A stretch of 64,000 nucleotides of DNA from JAGOJE01 sp964553715 (GTDB taxonomy: Bacteria > Pseudomonadota > Alphaproteobacteria > Rickettsiales > Rickettsiaceae): the NCBI GenBank assembly GCA_964553715.1, contig CAZKKY010000001.1:68745-132744 (forward strand), in the 5' to 3' direction. A model generated the notes under the pieces. That model saw only the letters and a list, made by a program, of their open reading frames with translations, did not search any database and was not told the DNA's origin. Numbering within the stretch: position 1 is the first letter of the stretch; the number at the start of each line of letters is the position of its first letter. The position numbers and the translations under genes were made by a program. Below, piece after piece: positions 20,301 to 28,951 of this stretch.

Positions 20301-20658
20301 TTTGTATCTGAATTTGCGCAGGAGATTTAAGTAAAATATGAAATAAATTTTTGGCATTTACTATTTCTTCTCTTGTAGGAGCCCTACCTAATAGTAAATA
20401 TAAAGATGATTCTAAGGATTCTATACTAGCATCATGCCAAGCCCTTAACTCTTTGTTTATTCTTTCCAGCATTTCACCAGCCGCAGCCTTGGTAAATGTC
20501 AGACAAAGTATTTTCTCCGGCGAAGAGCCATTAAGAATTAATTTTAATACCCTATCTGTAAGAATTTTTGTTTTACCAGTACCAGCAGAAGCTGAAACCC
20601 ATACAGATGTTAATGGATTTGAAGATCTCAACTGCTCTTTATTATGACTGAATTTCAT
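17383..20658 (-). CDS. addA: Double-strand break repair helicase-nuclease AddA
   Basis: AddA is the UvrD-type helicase/nuclease subunit of AddAB, which processes double-strand breaks for RecA. The 1091-residue protein has Walker A SASAGTGKT (about 22-30), motif Ia region ILCLTFTKAAAGEML, DEAQDTSP, motif III VVGDEKQSIYSFQGADL and motifs V/VI MTIHGAKGLQAP and LYVAMTRAEDRL. Its C-terminal RecB-like nuclease domain contains GRIDFMAVYDNKIVILDYKTG with the D...DYK catalytic residues. The overall plan is the alphaproteobacterial AddA form. Upstream is a divergent lipoprotein gene rather than addB, and no addB is in the window. Confidence 0.94.
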   Translation of the reverse strand: MKFSHNKEQLRSSNPLTSVWVSASAGTGKTKILTDRVLKLILNGSSPEKILCLTFTKAAAGEMLERINKELRAWHDASIESLESSLYLLLGRAPTREEIVNAKNLFHILLKSPAQIQIQTIHGFCQTLLRLFPLEASIVPGFEVIDEVRSRNLILKVSKTIFDNPLNLEEEEALSFIETNVHETSLNVLQNKIIDSRIQFKLLIDHFSESKSYENFLKESMNITLTQDEYFLEFINSLKEYAADDSEYWKKSDEYDFLLQYKNYLNQPILEQKVNFSILKSIFLTKLDKPRVKLISSKCAKEMPDFVGFIENVQKKIVEFDQINKTFGLIRDSKYLFVLASKLITSYDSEKAKYGYLDYDDLIYFSNKLLNNSEFKEWVLYKLDGGIDHILIDEAQDTSPAQWTIISSLMQEFYSGSDNNKQRTIFVVGDEKQSIYSFQGADLRAFQGMKDFLYNQMNFSLQPYEIIDLALSYRSAPAIVKFVDATFERLTNSISHNFPANPHLKCFRNLDGGRVEIWPVLEENSVEDLFWPIIPSSESLSLGTRLGNNIASYIKDLMSSKTILPSTGKVITEEDVMILIRKRDINSLDMVRAIQNTGLAISGMDRIILSSSIEAKDIISIAKFVLQPFDDLNLASLLKSPFFCLNDDEIRDIILYDKSKFILENTKSMGLNNIFLVLDQFCELYLAYSLQDFFHIILNTFGYRKKLLSYGGEESSDIINEFLSLVTTFAKDTSQSLQEFIIWFEQSNTEIKRSVEKNKQIRVMTIHGAKGLQAPVVIIADNITLPRNMNNIVWAERDVALWSSSSSSVSHYLDKCKEYNKKLEYEEYLRLLYVAMTRAEDRLVIACYRSSQKNNDSHWYQILQNAMSQLEYDVENYSFLSEQVLIYQNHSSNTYINNENNLLPQILAPVLPNIPLQNPIIKKFTNLSSSENSDLDSSKAMVFGTIFHKVIEDIVRTRDYSIAKNHPMLGLLSKSQQEFVGNRIDKILNLEEFKNLLKSEIKTEVNIGVNINGEIRVGRIDFMAVYDNKIVILDYKTGNHDKYSKLPISYIKQLLFYKDAISKIYKNHNIEAKILWVDSVILQTVTLENQL

Positions 20659-20812
20659 ATCTGGTTTATCAATAGTACTTTTAAAGAATATAGTTTATAT
20701 AAGTTAAAAAATCCAACTTTATAACACTTAATTTATAGCACTTAGAGTTAATTTGCACTATGCAATTTAAAATTTTGTTATATAATGACGGGTAGTTTTA
20801 TCAACACTTGTT

Positions 20813-21376
20813 ATGGTACGTAAATTTATGTCTAAAAATTACATTATTATTCAATCTAAAATTATCCTATCAATAATAGTACTTTCTGTGCTTAGTGGAT
20901 GCGCGACTAATCTTTCTGGCGATGTTTATACAAGCGGATCTACTATGAGTCTAACACTTGAAGGAAGCGTTATATCAGCACGTCCTGTTACTATAAAAGA
21001 CTCTCAAAAAATGACTGACAACACTACAGGTATGGTTGCTGGCGGATTACTTGGCGCAGTAGGAGGAGCAGCAGCTGGTAATGGAAGAGGCCTTGCTACC
21101 GTAGGCGGCGGACTTGCAGGAGCCGCACTTGGAGCTGTACTTGAAGATAAGTTAAGTACAAGTAAGGGAATGGAATATATAGTAAAGCTTGATATGTCTA
21201 AATTCAAGGATGGATATTACGAAGGCACGCCCGCTATGAGAAATGTTCTATCTACCGCAAAAACAAGCGGACTTATTACTGTTGTACAATCCGCTAGTGA
21301 TAATGTAGTTGCAGAAGGTCAAAAAGTATATGTTATTTTCTCTAATAACCGTACTCGCGTTATTCCTGCAAAATAA
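20813..21376 (+). CDS. Glycine-zipper outer-membrane lipoprotein (SlyB/17-kDa antigen-like)
   Basis: A lipoprotein of 187 residues with lipobox LSGC (C30) after a hydrophobic signal. After a short beta-like segment (LEGSVISARPVTI) comes a glycine-zipper region (GMVAGGLLGAVGGAAAGNGR and GGGLAGAALGAVLED, about residues 75-112), followed by a C-terminal beta domain. This plan is that of SlyB/PcP proteins and the rickettsial 17-kDa surface antigen, which are anchored in the outer membrane. Met1 (20813) and Met6 (20828) are both possible starts. Another lipoprotein gene follows after 22 bases. Confidence 0.82.
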   Translation: MVRKFMSKNYIIIQSKIILSIIVLSVLSGCATNLSGDVYTSGSTMSLTLEGSVISARPVTIKDSQKMTDNTTGMVAGGLLGAVGGAAAGNGRGLATVGGGLAGAALGAVLEDKLSTSKGMEYIVKLDMSKFKDGYYEGTPAMRNVLSTAKTSGLITVVQSASDNVVAEGQKVYVIFSNNRTRVIPAK

Positions 21377-21398
21377 CAAGACTTTAGTTTGTTTTTAA

Positions 21399-22157
21399 TT
21401 GTCTATTACTACTTTAGATCTTTTTAAGGATATCTTACTTACAGTTTCTCTATCAATTCTTATAACATCTTGTACTGATAGAGGAACTATAGTAAGAAGG
21501 CATGTCAATTATGATAAAATAATACATGGAGAGACAATATTAATTCTTCCGATATCTCCTAGCGTTAAAATTGTTGATATTGCCGGAAATCAATCTCAAA
21601 AAAAAGATAACGAAAAATATTTACAGGATTTAGTTCAGAAAGTATTAGAGGAAGAGCTCAAAATACATTCTATAGACTCTAAAATTCTTAGCCACAAAGA
21701 CCTTGTTTCTTTCGGATTAACTAAAGATTATGAAAATCTGATTGATAAAAATGAAGAGATAATTAGCTACTTATATTTTTCTAAAAAACAAGATAGAAAT
21801 ATTGCATTTAATACTTCTATTTCTTTTGGCAGTGATTTACAAAATTTTGTTACTAAAACTGGTTGTAATATTTTAGTAGCGCTTGACTATAACAAAGTTA
21901 TACAAACTGGGGGCGCTAGAATGAGAAATTTTCTTCTATCTCTTATTAACGCACTAGATGGAGGAAAAACAATGGCTGAATCTAGGGATTTGTCTATAAT
22001 TTCTATTAGTTTCATAGATGCAAGAACGGGAGATTTTTTGTGGTCTAATCTACAAATAGATAAAAATGATGCTCATAAATTTATGGAAAACAAAAAACAC
22101 GACTTACAGAAGTTAAAAAACCTTGTAAGAAGAGTTCTTTCTTCTATAAATATATAA
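21399..22157 (+). CDS. Putative lipoprotein of unknown function, TTG start
   Basis: Not a family I recognise. The frame opens directly after a stop, so the TTG at 21399 is the first usual start codon; no ATG lies before the signal-like segment. The 252-residue product would have a hydrophobic stretch (about 12-24) and a lipobox-like ITSC (C25). It continues with a short strand LILPISPSVKIVDIAG, a Lys/Glu-rich helical part and a C-terminal half containing ISISFIDARTGDFLWSNLQI, the kind of strand pair seen in periplasmic lipoproteins of the CsgG/LpoB class. That resemblance is weak and not claimed as homology. It is likely cotranscribed with the preceding SlyB-like gene. Confidence 0.65.
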   Translation: MSITTLDLFKDILLTVSLSILITSCTDRGTIVRRHVNYDKIIHGETILILPISPSVKIVDIAGNQSQKKDNEKYLQDLVQKVLEEELKIHSIDSKILSHKDLVSFGLTKDYENLIDKNEEIISYLYFSKKQDRNIAFNTSISFGSDLQNFVTKTGCNILVALDYNKVIQTGGARMRNFLLSLINALDGGKTMAESRDLSIISISFIDARTGDFLWSNLQIDKNDAHKFMENKKHDLQKLKNLVRRVLSSINI

Positions 22158-22259
22158 ATAAAGTCTTCAATAAAAAGATTAGATAACTGGAATAATACAA
22201 TAATCAAACCCGATTAAACCATAAAGCAGACTAAATAGATCCAAAGAGCTTAGATTATT

Positions 22260-23168
22260 ATGCATATTAGAATAGGAACTAGAGGAAGTAAACTAGCATT
22301 AGCTCAAACAAATCTTTTTATAGAAAAAGCAAAATCCATTTTTGATTTTACTTACGAGATAGTTGTAATCAAAACTACTGGTGACCAAATCTTAGATAGA
22401 CCATTATACGACATAGGTGGTAAAGCTCTTTTCCTTAAAGAAATAGAAGAAGCTCTAATAGCTATGAAAATTGATTGCGCAGTCCATTCTATGAAAGACG
22501 TACCAGGCAAGTTACCATCTGGACTTATCATTTCTGCAATGCTAGAAAGAGAAGATCCTAAAGATGTTTTGATTTCAAAAAATGCGTGTAGCATTATGGA
22601 ACTTCCTATAAATGCACAAATTGGTACATCTTCTGTAAGACGGGCTGCTCAGATAAAATTGCTTCGTCCTGATATTCAAATATGTAGCCTAAGAGGTAAC
22701 GTTCCTACAAGAATTAATCAATGGAAAAATAGCAATATGGATGGCATTATTTTAGCATCTGCTGGAATCAAAAGACTAGGACTTTATGATGAATCCATTT
22801 GTCATGCAATTTCTATAGAAGAAATGATTCCGGCAGTAGGACAAGGCGCAATCGCAATCGAGATTAGGAATGATGATGATGTGATGCAAAATTTATGTAC
22901 TAAAATAAATCATCTTCCTACTTTTAATGCTGTAAGCATGGAAAGAGGCTTTCTAGAATATTTAGAAGGAGACTGTAGAACAGCCCTAGCTTCATATGCT
23001 TATTTTGTAAATGAAGATACAATAGAAGCAAAATACATATTATTTAGCGAAGATTTTAAAATACATTATAGAGCTAACAACAAGAGTACACCTAAAGAGT
23101 CTTATACAAAAGGTGTAGATGCAGCAAAATTAATACTTAAAGAAAAAGCCCAAAATACATTACACTAG
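22260..23168 (+). CDS. hemC: Hydroxymethylbilane synthase (porphobilinogen deaminase)
   Basis: HemC polymerises four porphobilinogens into hydroxymethylbilane for haem. Conserved blocks: GTRGSKLALAQT (6-17), KEIEEAL, HSMKDVPGKLP with the catalytic D80, GTSSVRRAAQ, RGNVPTRI and PAVGQGAIAIE. The Cys that carries the dipyrromethane cofactor is C239 in LEGDCRTALASY. The 302-residue length is usual. The 3' end overlaps the convergent nitroreductase gene by nine bases. Its presence suggests the cell makes its own haem, in line with the cytochrome genes here. Confidence 0.96.
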   Translation: MHIRIGTRGSKLALAQTNLFIEKAKSIFDFTYEIVVIKTTGDQILDRPLYDIGGKALFLKEIEEALIAMKIDCAVHSMKDVPGKLPSGLIISAMLEREDPKDVLISKNACSIMELPINAQIGTSSVRRAAQIKLLRPDIQICSLRGNVPTRINQWKNSNMDGIILASAGIKRLGLYDESICHAISIEEMIPAVGQGAIAIEIRNDDDVMQNLCTKINHLPTFNAVSMERGFLEYLEGDCRTALASYAYFVNEDTIEAKYILFSEDFKIHYRANNKSTPKESYTKGVDAAKLILKEKAQNTLH

Positions 23169-23741
23169 CTTAGATATTTCATCAAAATCAAATCTTGGAA
23201 GACGAGGATAAGATTCATCAGACAACCTATATCCCAAAGAACATATAAAATCGACTCTAAAATCTGTATCACGAAGGAATGCTTCATTAATTTTATCTTC
23301 AAAAAATCCAGACATAGGACACACAGCAAGTCCTTTACTTCTAGCTACCATCATGAAATATGCAGCTTGCAGAGTTGCATTTCGTTTTGCAGTATCTAAT
23401 GCTAGAGAGTCATTACTACTAAAAAATCCTTTTACATCAGGGTTGTGAGGCAATAACTTATCCATTTTGTTGTAAAATTTAAGATCATATGCGAAGATCA
23501 CAGTAATAGACGATGTTCTTATGTTGTTAATATTACCATCCATAACGCAAGATACCAATCTCTCCTTTTCTTCTCCACTTTCTACGAACACCATTCTAAC
23601 AGGGCTGCAGTTATATGATGTAGGACCCATTTTTGTAATGTTGTATATCTCTTGTAGCAAAGATTTGTCTACTAGTTTATCTTTATCAAAACTATGACAT
23701 GTTCTTTCTTGTAAAAAAATTTCTTCAATAGTTTTATACAT
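23160..23741 (-). CDS. Nitroreductase-family protein (RutE/HadB-like)
   Basis: A small FMN-dependent nitroreductase-fold oxidoreductase of 193 residues. It has the N-terminal RTCHSF pattern and the subgroup signature MGPTSYNCSPVRMVFVES, plus QAAYFMMVARSKGLAVCPMSG and the C-terminal CSLGYRLSDESYPRLPR. These match the RutE (malonic semialdehyde reductase)/HadB branch. With no rut genes nearby the physiological substrate is unknown. It lies four bases downstream of the DUF2125 gene and converges on hemC. Confidence 0.86.
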   Translation of the reverse strand: MYKTIEEIFLQERTCHSFDKDKLVDKSLLQEIYNITKMGPTSYNCSPVRMVFVESGEEKERLVSCVMDGNINNIRTSSITVIFAYDLKFYNKMDKLLPHNPDVKGFFSSNDSLALDTAKRNATLQAAYFMMVARSKGLAVCPMSGFFEDKINEAFLRDTDFRVDFICSLGYRLSDESYPRLPRFDFDEISKLV

Positions 23742-23745
23742 ATTT

Positions 23746-24699
23746 CTATTCCATTCTTAAAGTTTGCCAAATTTCTTGCCCAATGTTTAGACCTTCTTCA
23801 GAAAATTCTATAGGAAGATGAGCGTTTTCTATCCCAGAATCCATATTGCATTTTTCTATGATAGATTTTATTTCCGCATCAGATAATCCTGAAGAAGATG
23901 GCCATAAATAGTCAACTAATTCGTTATAATTATATAAATTTAAAACAAACTTTCCTTCAGGTATGGTATTTTGGTTAAAAACCATCTCTCCAGAGAAGTC
24001 CAAATTCGCTTCGTCATCAACCTTTATCTCAAGAGTTTTTACATTAAGACCTTGTATCATTATTTTATTACTATCCTGACTTGCAAATTTTATTTCTGCA
24101 AAAGCAGATAGAGATAGTTTGGTAAATTTAGTAATATCTGAATTTGCATCACACAACATATCACACTCTATTCTGAAGTCTTGTTTTGCAAAATTATTAA
24201 TAGAAGCTAGATTATTTTTGATTTCTATAATCTTGGTATCATCTTTAGAAACCATCATCAAAAATGGTGAAATAACTATATTTTGAAAATTCTCTATAAT
24301 ATTATTTTCTCTAAAAACCGGATTTTTTATATTAATCTCAAAAGAAGGATCGCGGTTAAAAACTACATTATAGACTTTATTCTCCTCTGCCTCTCCGAAT
24401 ATAGTAAGCTTTGCTATATCACTCATAGAAAAAACAAATTCTTTGCAGGTAATACCAATTTTGATATTAATATTTGATGTTTCAATAGCAAAACTTTCGC
24501 TATTAGACTTTATAACTGGAGAAATAATTTGAAACTCCCATTTACTAGGAAAACCTGTGGCTTTTATATTGTTATATTCAATGGATAAATCTTTATAGTT
24601 AGAAAGATTTTGTTGTAATTTATTCTCAAGCAAATGCGAGATAAACAACCATACACTAAGATATATTAAAAATGACCCAAATAAAATTTTTCTTATCAA
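23746..24699 (-). CDS. DUF2125 family exported/membrane protein
   Basis: A 317-residue protein of the alphaproteobacterial DUF2125 type, function unknown. An N-terminal signal anchor (KILFGSFLIYLSVWLFISHLLE) is followed by the family-like segment IKATGFPSKWEFQIISPVI, where G-F-P-x-x-W is the recognisable motif. Beta-rich sequence fills most of the rest, with a short C-terminal helical part. It would face the periplasm. It is in a minus-strand pair with the nitroreductase gene four bases downstream and follows the Nfu gene by 24 bases. Confidence 0.72.
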   Translation of the reverse strand: MIRKILFGSFLIYLSVWLFISHLLENKLQQNLSNYKDLSIEYNNIKATGFPSKWEFQIISPVIKSNSESFAIETSNINIKIGITCKEFVFSMSDIAKLTIFGEAEENKVYNVVFNRDPSFEINIKNPVFRENNIIENFQNIVISPFLMMVSKDDTKIIEIKNNLASINNFAKQDFRIECDMLCDANSDITKFTKLSLSAFAEIKFASQDSNKIMIQGLNVKTLEIKVDDEANLDFSGEMVFNQNTIPEGKFVLNLYNYNELVDYLWPSSSGLSDAEIKSIIEKCNMDSGIENAHLPIEFSEEGLNIGQEIWQTLRME

Positions 24700-24723
24700 A
24701 ATAATCTCTTTATTTCTCTATAC

Positions 24724-25287
24724 CTAGTTTGTTACTGCCTCTACAGATATTACCTCAGGTACATAATACTTTAGCATAGATTCTATGCCTTGCTTCAAAG
24801 TAATAGTAGAACTAGGACATCCAGAACATGCACCTCTCAGTTCTAGCATAACAACACCATTGTTAAAGCCTACATATACTATATCTCCACCATCCATAGC
24901 AACAGAAGGTCTTACTTTGGTTTCTATTATTTCTATAATTTGTTTTTCTATTTCGGTCAAATCATCCGAAGATATCTCAGGAAGTTTTTCTTCATCATTT
25001 TCAAATACTGGTAAGCCAGCAACAAAATGGTCCATAATAACCATTATCATCTTAGGCTTTATAACATCCCAATTACAATCTTCTTTTTTTGTAATAGTAA
25101 TGAAGTCACTCCCTAAAAACACTGCCTCTATCTCATGAGCTTTAAATAGTTTTTCTACAAGAATACTGGATGAATTTTCAGAGGATGTAATATAAACCGG
25201 CTGCTTGCTAACCAAAGTCCCAGTAATAAACTTTAATGCATTAGGGTTAGGAGTAAATTCAGTTTGAATAAACATAGATTCTGCCAT
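24724..25287 (-). CDS. NfuA-type Fe-S cluster scaffold/carrier protein
   Basis: An Nfu-type iron-sulfur carrier with the eukaryotic/alphaproteobacterial plan. The N-terminal Nfu domain begins MFIQTEFTPNPNALKFITG and the C-terminal NifU-like domain carries RPSVAMDGGDI and the cluster-binding CxxC in ACSGCPSS (C154, C157), 187 residues in all. It would pass 4Fe-4S or 2Fe-2S clusters to apo-proteins such as respiratory enzymes. Met1 and Met5 are both possible starts. The tRNA-Leu gene lies about 186 bases upstream. Confidence 0.94.
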   Translation of the reverse strand: MAESMFIQTEFTPNPNALKFITGTLVSKQPVYITSSENSSSILVEKLFKAHEIEAVFLGSDFITITKKEDCNWDVIKPKMIMVIMDHFVAGLPVFENDEEKLPEISSDDLTEIEKQIIEIIETKVRPSVAMDGGDIVYVGFNNGVVMLELRGACSGCPSSTITLKQGIESMLKYYVPEVISVEAVTN

Positions 25288-25473
25288 TTTAATTTTTTCA
25301 TATTTTATATACTATCTGATTCTAAAAGTGATTCCTCAAAAAAATCTATTTTACTTTCACATTTAGAAACAGAAATTTATATATAGTTAAGCTTGAGTGA
25401 TCTAAAAAGTATTATTTTTATTAATACAAAACTAAAAAAGAAAAGTTATACGAATATGAAACAACAATACAAG

Positions 25474-25559
25474 TGGTACCCGCGGCCGGACTTGAACCGG
25501 CAAGGGCTAAAGCCCCACGGATTTTAAGTCCGTTATGTCTACCATTCCATCACGCGGGC
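25474..25559 (-). tRNA. tRNA-Leu (anticodon UAA)
   Basis: An 86-base class II tRNA on the minus strand with a long variable arm. The anticodon loop CTTAAAA gives UAA, the T arm is GCCGGTTCAAGTCCGGC and CCA is encoded. The first acceptor pair is a G-U wobble (GCCCGCG with CGCGGGT). Its promoter is not obvious. Confidence 0.96.
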
Positions 25560-25696
25560 AATTATTGCTCCGCGATAATAGTAGAAAGCGAAATGCTGCG
25601 CAAGACTTTTCTGCAAGTTTATATAAGTTATTTCTAAGAATTTTGTGTTAAAAATCATAATATATGAAAAACAATATAGTAAAGTTATATTCTCTG

Positions 25697-25726
25697 TTGA
25701 TTAATTGCTGCGTAATTGTTTATAAT
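25697..25726 (+). promoter_or_regulatory. Sigma-70-like promoter of petABC
   Basis: TTGATT (25697-25702) and a perfect TATAAT (25721-25726) have an 18-base spacer. They place a start site near 25733, about 30 bases before the petA ATG. Confidence 0.7.
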
Positions 25727-25763
25727 GCATCTATTATTATAATGTATTAATTAGATATAAATA

Positions 25764-26297
25764 ATGTCAGATAATGATTCGTCAGAAAAAAACAATGTAA
25801 CTCGTAGAGACTTTATGGTTCTTACTGCTGCTAGTATGACAGCAGTTGGCGCTGCGTGCACCGTGTGGCCTCTTATAGATTCTTTAAATCCTTCATCTGA
25901 TGTACTTGCATCATCTTCAATCGAAGTTGATATATCTAACGTCACTCCGGGGAAAAGCTTGGTAGTAAAATGGCAAGGTAAACCTGTGTTCATTCGTCAT
26001 AGAACAGGAGAGGAAATAGAAAATTCAAAAAATACACCTCTTGCAGATCTAAAAGACCCCGAAACCGATGAACAGAGAGTTAAACTTGGCCATGAACAAT
26101 GGCTTGTTGTAATAGGTATTTGTACTCATCTTGGGTGCGTACCAATAGGAGATCAAGGTGAATATGATGGTTGGTTTTGTCCATGCCATGGCTCTGTGTA
26201 TGATACCTCAGGTAGAATAAGAAAAGGCCCCGCACCATTGAATTTGGAAGTTCCTCCATATGAATTTATTAGCGATACAAAAATTAAAATAGGCTAA
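25764..26297 (+). CDS. petA: Ubiquinol-cytochrome c reductase Rieske iron-sulfur subunit
   Basis: The Rieske subunit of the cytochrome bc1 complex, which takes electrons from ubiquinol to cytochrome c1. The 177-residue chain begins with a Tat-type signal anchor (TRRDFMVL, residues 13-20, then a hydrophobic helix). Cluster ligands are in CTHLGC (C120, H122) and CPCH (C139, H142), with C125 and C141 as the disulfide pair. First gene of petABC, five bases before petB, behind a clear promoter. Confidence 0.97.
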   Translation: MSDNDSSEKNNVTRRDFMVLTAASMTAVGAACTVWPLIDSLNPSSDVLASSSIEVDISNVTPGKSLVVKWQGKPVFIRHRTGEEIENSKNTPLADLKDPETDEQRVKLGHEQWLVVIGICTHLGCVPIGDQGEYDGWFCPCHGSVYDTSGRIRKGPAPLNLEVPPYEFISDTKIKIG

Positions 26298-26302
26298 ATG
26301 AG

Positions 26303-27517
26303 ATGACGAAACAAAATGGCCATAATAAAAATTTACAATCTAAAGAAAAATCAGGAATTATAGGATGGATAAATTACCGCTTACCAATTTTTACATTTTT
26401 AGAAGATTTAGGTAAATACCAAACCCCTAAAAATTTAAGTTATTTATGGAATTTAGGTTCTATTGCTGGTATTGCTTTAGTAATTCAGATTATTACTGGC
26501 GTTATGCTTGCAATGCATTATACGCCTCATGTAGATCACGCTTTTAACAGCGTAGAACATATAATGAGAAATGTAAATTACGGATGGCTTATAAGATATA
26601 TTCATGCTGTTGGGGCCTCGATGTTTTTTGTTGCTGTATATATTCATATATTCAGAGGATTATACTACGGATCGTATAAACAGCCCAGAGAATTGCTTTG
26701 GCATATCGGCATTATTATATTTCTAGTCATGATGGCTACTGCATTTATGGGATATGTTCTTCCATGGGGACAGATGAGCTACTGGGGAGCAACAGTAATT
26801 ACTAATCTTTTTTCTGCTATTCCTGTTATAGGAAAGAGTATTGTAACATGGCTTTGGGGTGGTTTTTCAGTAGATAACCCTACCTTAAATAGATTTTTTG
26901 CTTTGCATTACTTATTACCATTTATAATTGTTGCTCTTGTTATGCTGCATCTAGTTGCACTTCATGCACATGGTTCAAACAATCCTAAAGGTATTGATGT
27001 AAAATCTCCTAAAGATACAATAGACTTTCATCCATATTATACTGTAAAAGACTTTTTGGGGTTTGGGGTATATTTTATGATATTTGCATATTTTATATTT
27101 TATGAACCTAATTATTTGGGTCATCCTGATAATTATATAGAAGCAAATCCACTAGTTACCCCAGAGCATATAGTACCTGAGTGGTATTTTCTACCATTTT
27201 ACGCAATATTGCGTGCTGTGCCTAGTAAACTTGGAGGAGTAATTTTAATGTTCTCTGCTATTGCTATTTTGTTTTTCTTACCATGGCTAGACAAATCCCC
27301 TGTTAGAAGTAGCAATTATAGACCTCTTAATAAAATTGCATTTTTTATCTTCCTTATAGATTGCCTAATCCTTGGATATCTTGGCAGTAAGCCAGCTGAA
27401 GAGCCATTTATAACTCTTAGTCGTTTTGCTGCCCTGTACTACTTTAGCCATTTTTTGATTATAGTTCCACTAATTGCTAAATATGAAAAGCCATTACCTC
27501 TTCCTAAGTCAATATAA
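26303..27517 (+). CDS. petB: Cytochrome b subunit of bc1 complex
   Basis: The quinol-oxidising, di-haem membrane subunit of complex III. At 404 residues it is full length and fused as in alphaproteobacteria and mitochondria. Visible features include [33 protein letters not shown] (haem-ligand His pair region), [26 protein letters not shown]...LHLVALH and the Qo-site [13 protein letters not shown], in which the PEWY motif is intact. It starts at the ATG five bases after petA; an earlier ATG is out of frame. It precedes petC. Confidence 0.98.
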   Translation: MTKQNGHNKNLQSKEKSGIIGWINYRLPIFTFLEDLGKYQTPKNLSYLWNLGSIAGIALVIQIITGVMLAMHYTPHVDHAFNSVEHIMRNVNYGWLIRYIHAVGASMFFVAVYIHIFRGLYYGSYKQPRELLWHIGIIIFLVMMATAFMGYVLPWGQMSYWGATVITNLFSAIPVIGKSIVTWLWGGFSVDNPTLNRFFALHYLLPFIIVALVMLHLVALHAHGSNNPKGIDVKSPKDTIDFHPYYTVKDFLGFGVYFMIFAYFIFYEPNYLGHPDNYIEANPLVTPEHIVPEWYFLPFYAILRAVPSKLGGVILMFSAIAILFFLPWLDKSPVRSSNYRPLNKIAFFIFLIDCLILGYLGSKPAEEPFITLSRFAALYYFSHFLIIVPLIAKYEKPLPLPKSI

Positions 27518-27531
27518 TAAATTTGCATTTT

Positions 27532-28287
27532 ATGATTAGAATATTAAATATTATATTTTTATTTTTGACTCTTTCGTCTAGCGCATTTGCTAAGAATAAT
27601 GAACCATTAAAAAAACTTTCTTGGCCATTTGATGGTATCTTTGGAAGCGTTGATAGAAAAGCTGCTCAGAGAGGATTCCAAATTTATAAAGAAGTATGTT
27701 CTGCCTGTCATTCTATGAATCAGTTATATTATCGTAACCTAATTGACCTTGGCTTTTCTGAAGAAGAAGTGAAAGAATTAGCGCGCTCTGTGACCATAAA
27801 AGATGGACCAGGAGATGATGGAGAGATGTTTGATAGACCGGGAATCCCTTCTGATAAATTCATCGCTCCATTTTCTAATGAACAAGCAGCTAGAAGTGCG
27901 AACAATGGATCTTACCCTGCTGACCTTTCTCTCATTATAAAAGCACGTAATGATGGCGCGAACTATGTTTACTCTCTTCTGACTGGATATGAAAACCCTC
28001 CAGAAGGTTTTAATATGATGGAAGGACTTAGTTATAACCGCTATTTTCCTAATCATCAAATAGCAATGCCTCAACCATTATCTGATGGGATAGTTACATA
28101 TAACGATGGAACGCCTAATGATTTAGACCAAATGTCACGAGATATAGTTGTATTTTTGCAATGGGCGGCAGAGCCAGAAATGGAGAGAAGAAAAGCAATA
28201 GGCCTTAAATCCATGCTATTTTTAACAGCATTTACTGTAATTTTCTATCTAACGAAAAAGCGTATTTGGGCTAGACTCAAAGATTAA
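27532..28287 (+). CDS. petC: Cytochrome c1 subunit of bc1 complex
   Basis: Membrane-anchored c-type haem subunit that passes electrons from the Rieske centre to cytochrome c. A cleavable signal (cleavage near SSSAFA) is followed by the haem site CSACH (C56-H60), the downstream RYFPNHQIAMPQPL with probable axial Met M180, and a C-terminal membrane helix (about 225-242) before a basic end. The ATG at 27532 gives a normal signal peptide and was preferred to an in-frame TTG nine bases upstream. Last gene of petABC. Confidence 0.96.
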   Translation: MIRILNIIFLFLTLSSSAFAKNNEPLKKLSWPFDGIFGSVDRKAAQRGFQIYKEVCSACHSMNQLYYRNLIDLGFSEEEVKELARSVTIKDGPGDDGEMFDRPGIPSDKFIAPFSNEQAARSANNGSYPADLSLIIKARNDGANYVYSLLTGYENPPEGFNMMEGLSYNRYFPNHQIAMPQPLSDGIVTYNDGTPNDLDQMSRDIVVFLQWAAEPEMERRKAIGLKSMLFLTAFTVIFYLTKKRIWARLKD

Positions 28288-28331
28288 ATAAGTTTACATT
28301 ATTATAAAAACTCTAATCAAGTGAGGCCTTT

Positions 28332-28868
28332 ATGATAAGAAACACTCATGATTCTTACGGTATAATATCCCAGATATTACATTGGGTAATTGGTTTTTTT
28401 ATTATAATTCTTTTATCTGTTGGATTTTATATAGAAAGCTTACCAAATTCTCCTGAAAAATCGAACATTCTTAGCATTCACAAAGCTACTGGTGTTCTTG
28501 TATTAATGCTTGTTTTTGTTAGAATAATTTGGAGGCTTAGCAACATACAGCCATCTATTCCAAATTCGAATATTCTTTTAGCAAAGCTTGCAAATATTAA
28601 TATCTTTTTTCTTTATTTTTTGATGGTTGCAATGCCTATTAGCGGTATTACTAGCTCTTTAATGTCAGGCCATGATATTTCTTTTTACGGAATATTTTCA
28701 ATCAAAGCTGTAGGTAGTTATAGTACAATAGCAGAATATGCTGGTTTTGCTCACGGTATAATGGCATTCATATTCGTTACACTTATTACATTACATATTA
28801 TAGCTGCTTTATATCATCACTTTATCCTAAAGGACAACATACTACGTAGAATGATAAATAAAAACTAA
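28332..28868 (+). CDS. Cytochrome b561 (CybB family)
   Basis: A four-helix, di-haem b-type cytochrome of the inner membrane, thought to oxidise quinol or pass electrons to quinone or superoxide. The 178-residue chain has four predicted helices with His residues in ISQILHWVIGFF, ILSIHKATGV and FAHGIMAFIFVTLITLHIIAALYHHF, the standard CybB placement. It follows petC by 44 bases with its own SD-like GTGAGG, so it may be cotranscribed with petABC. Confidence 0.9.
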   Translation: MIRNTHDSYGIISQILHWVIGFFIIILLSVGFYIESLPNSPEKSNILSIHKATGVLVLMLVFVRIIWRLSNIQPSIPNSNILLAKLANINIFFLYFLMVAMPISGITSSLMSGHDISFYGIFSIKAVGSYSTIAEYAGFAHGIMAFIFVTLITLHIIAALYHHFILKDNILRRMINKN

Positions 28869-28951
28869 GCTTTATTAGCAATTCTTTCATTGATACTTGT
28901 TAAAAATTGATATCTTCAGTTACAAGGGATAGTAAATAATCTTAGATCAAC

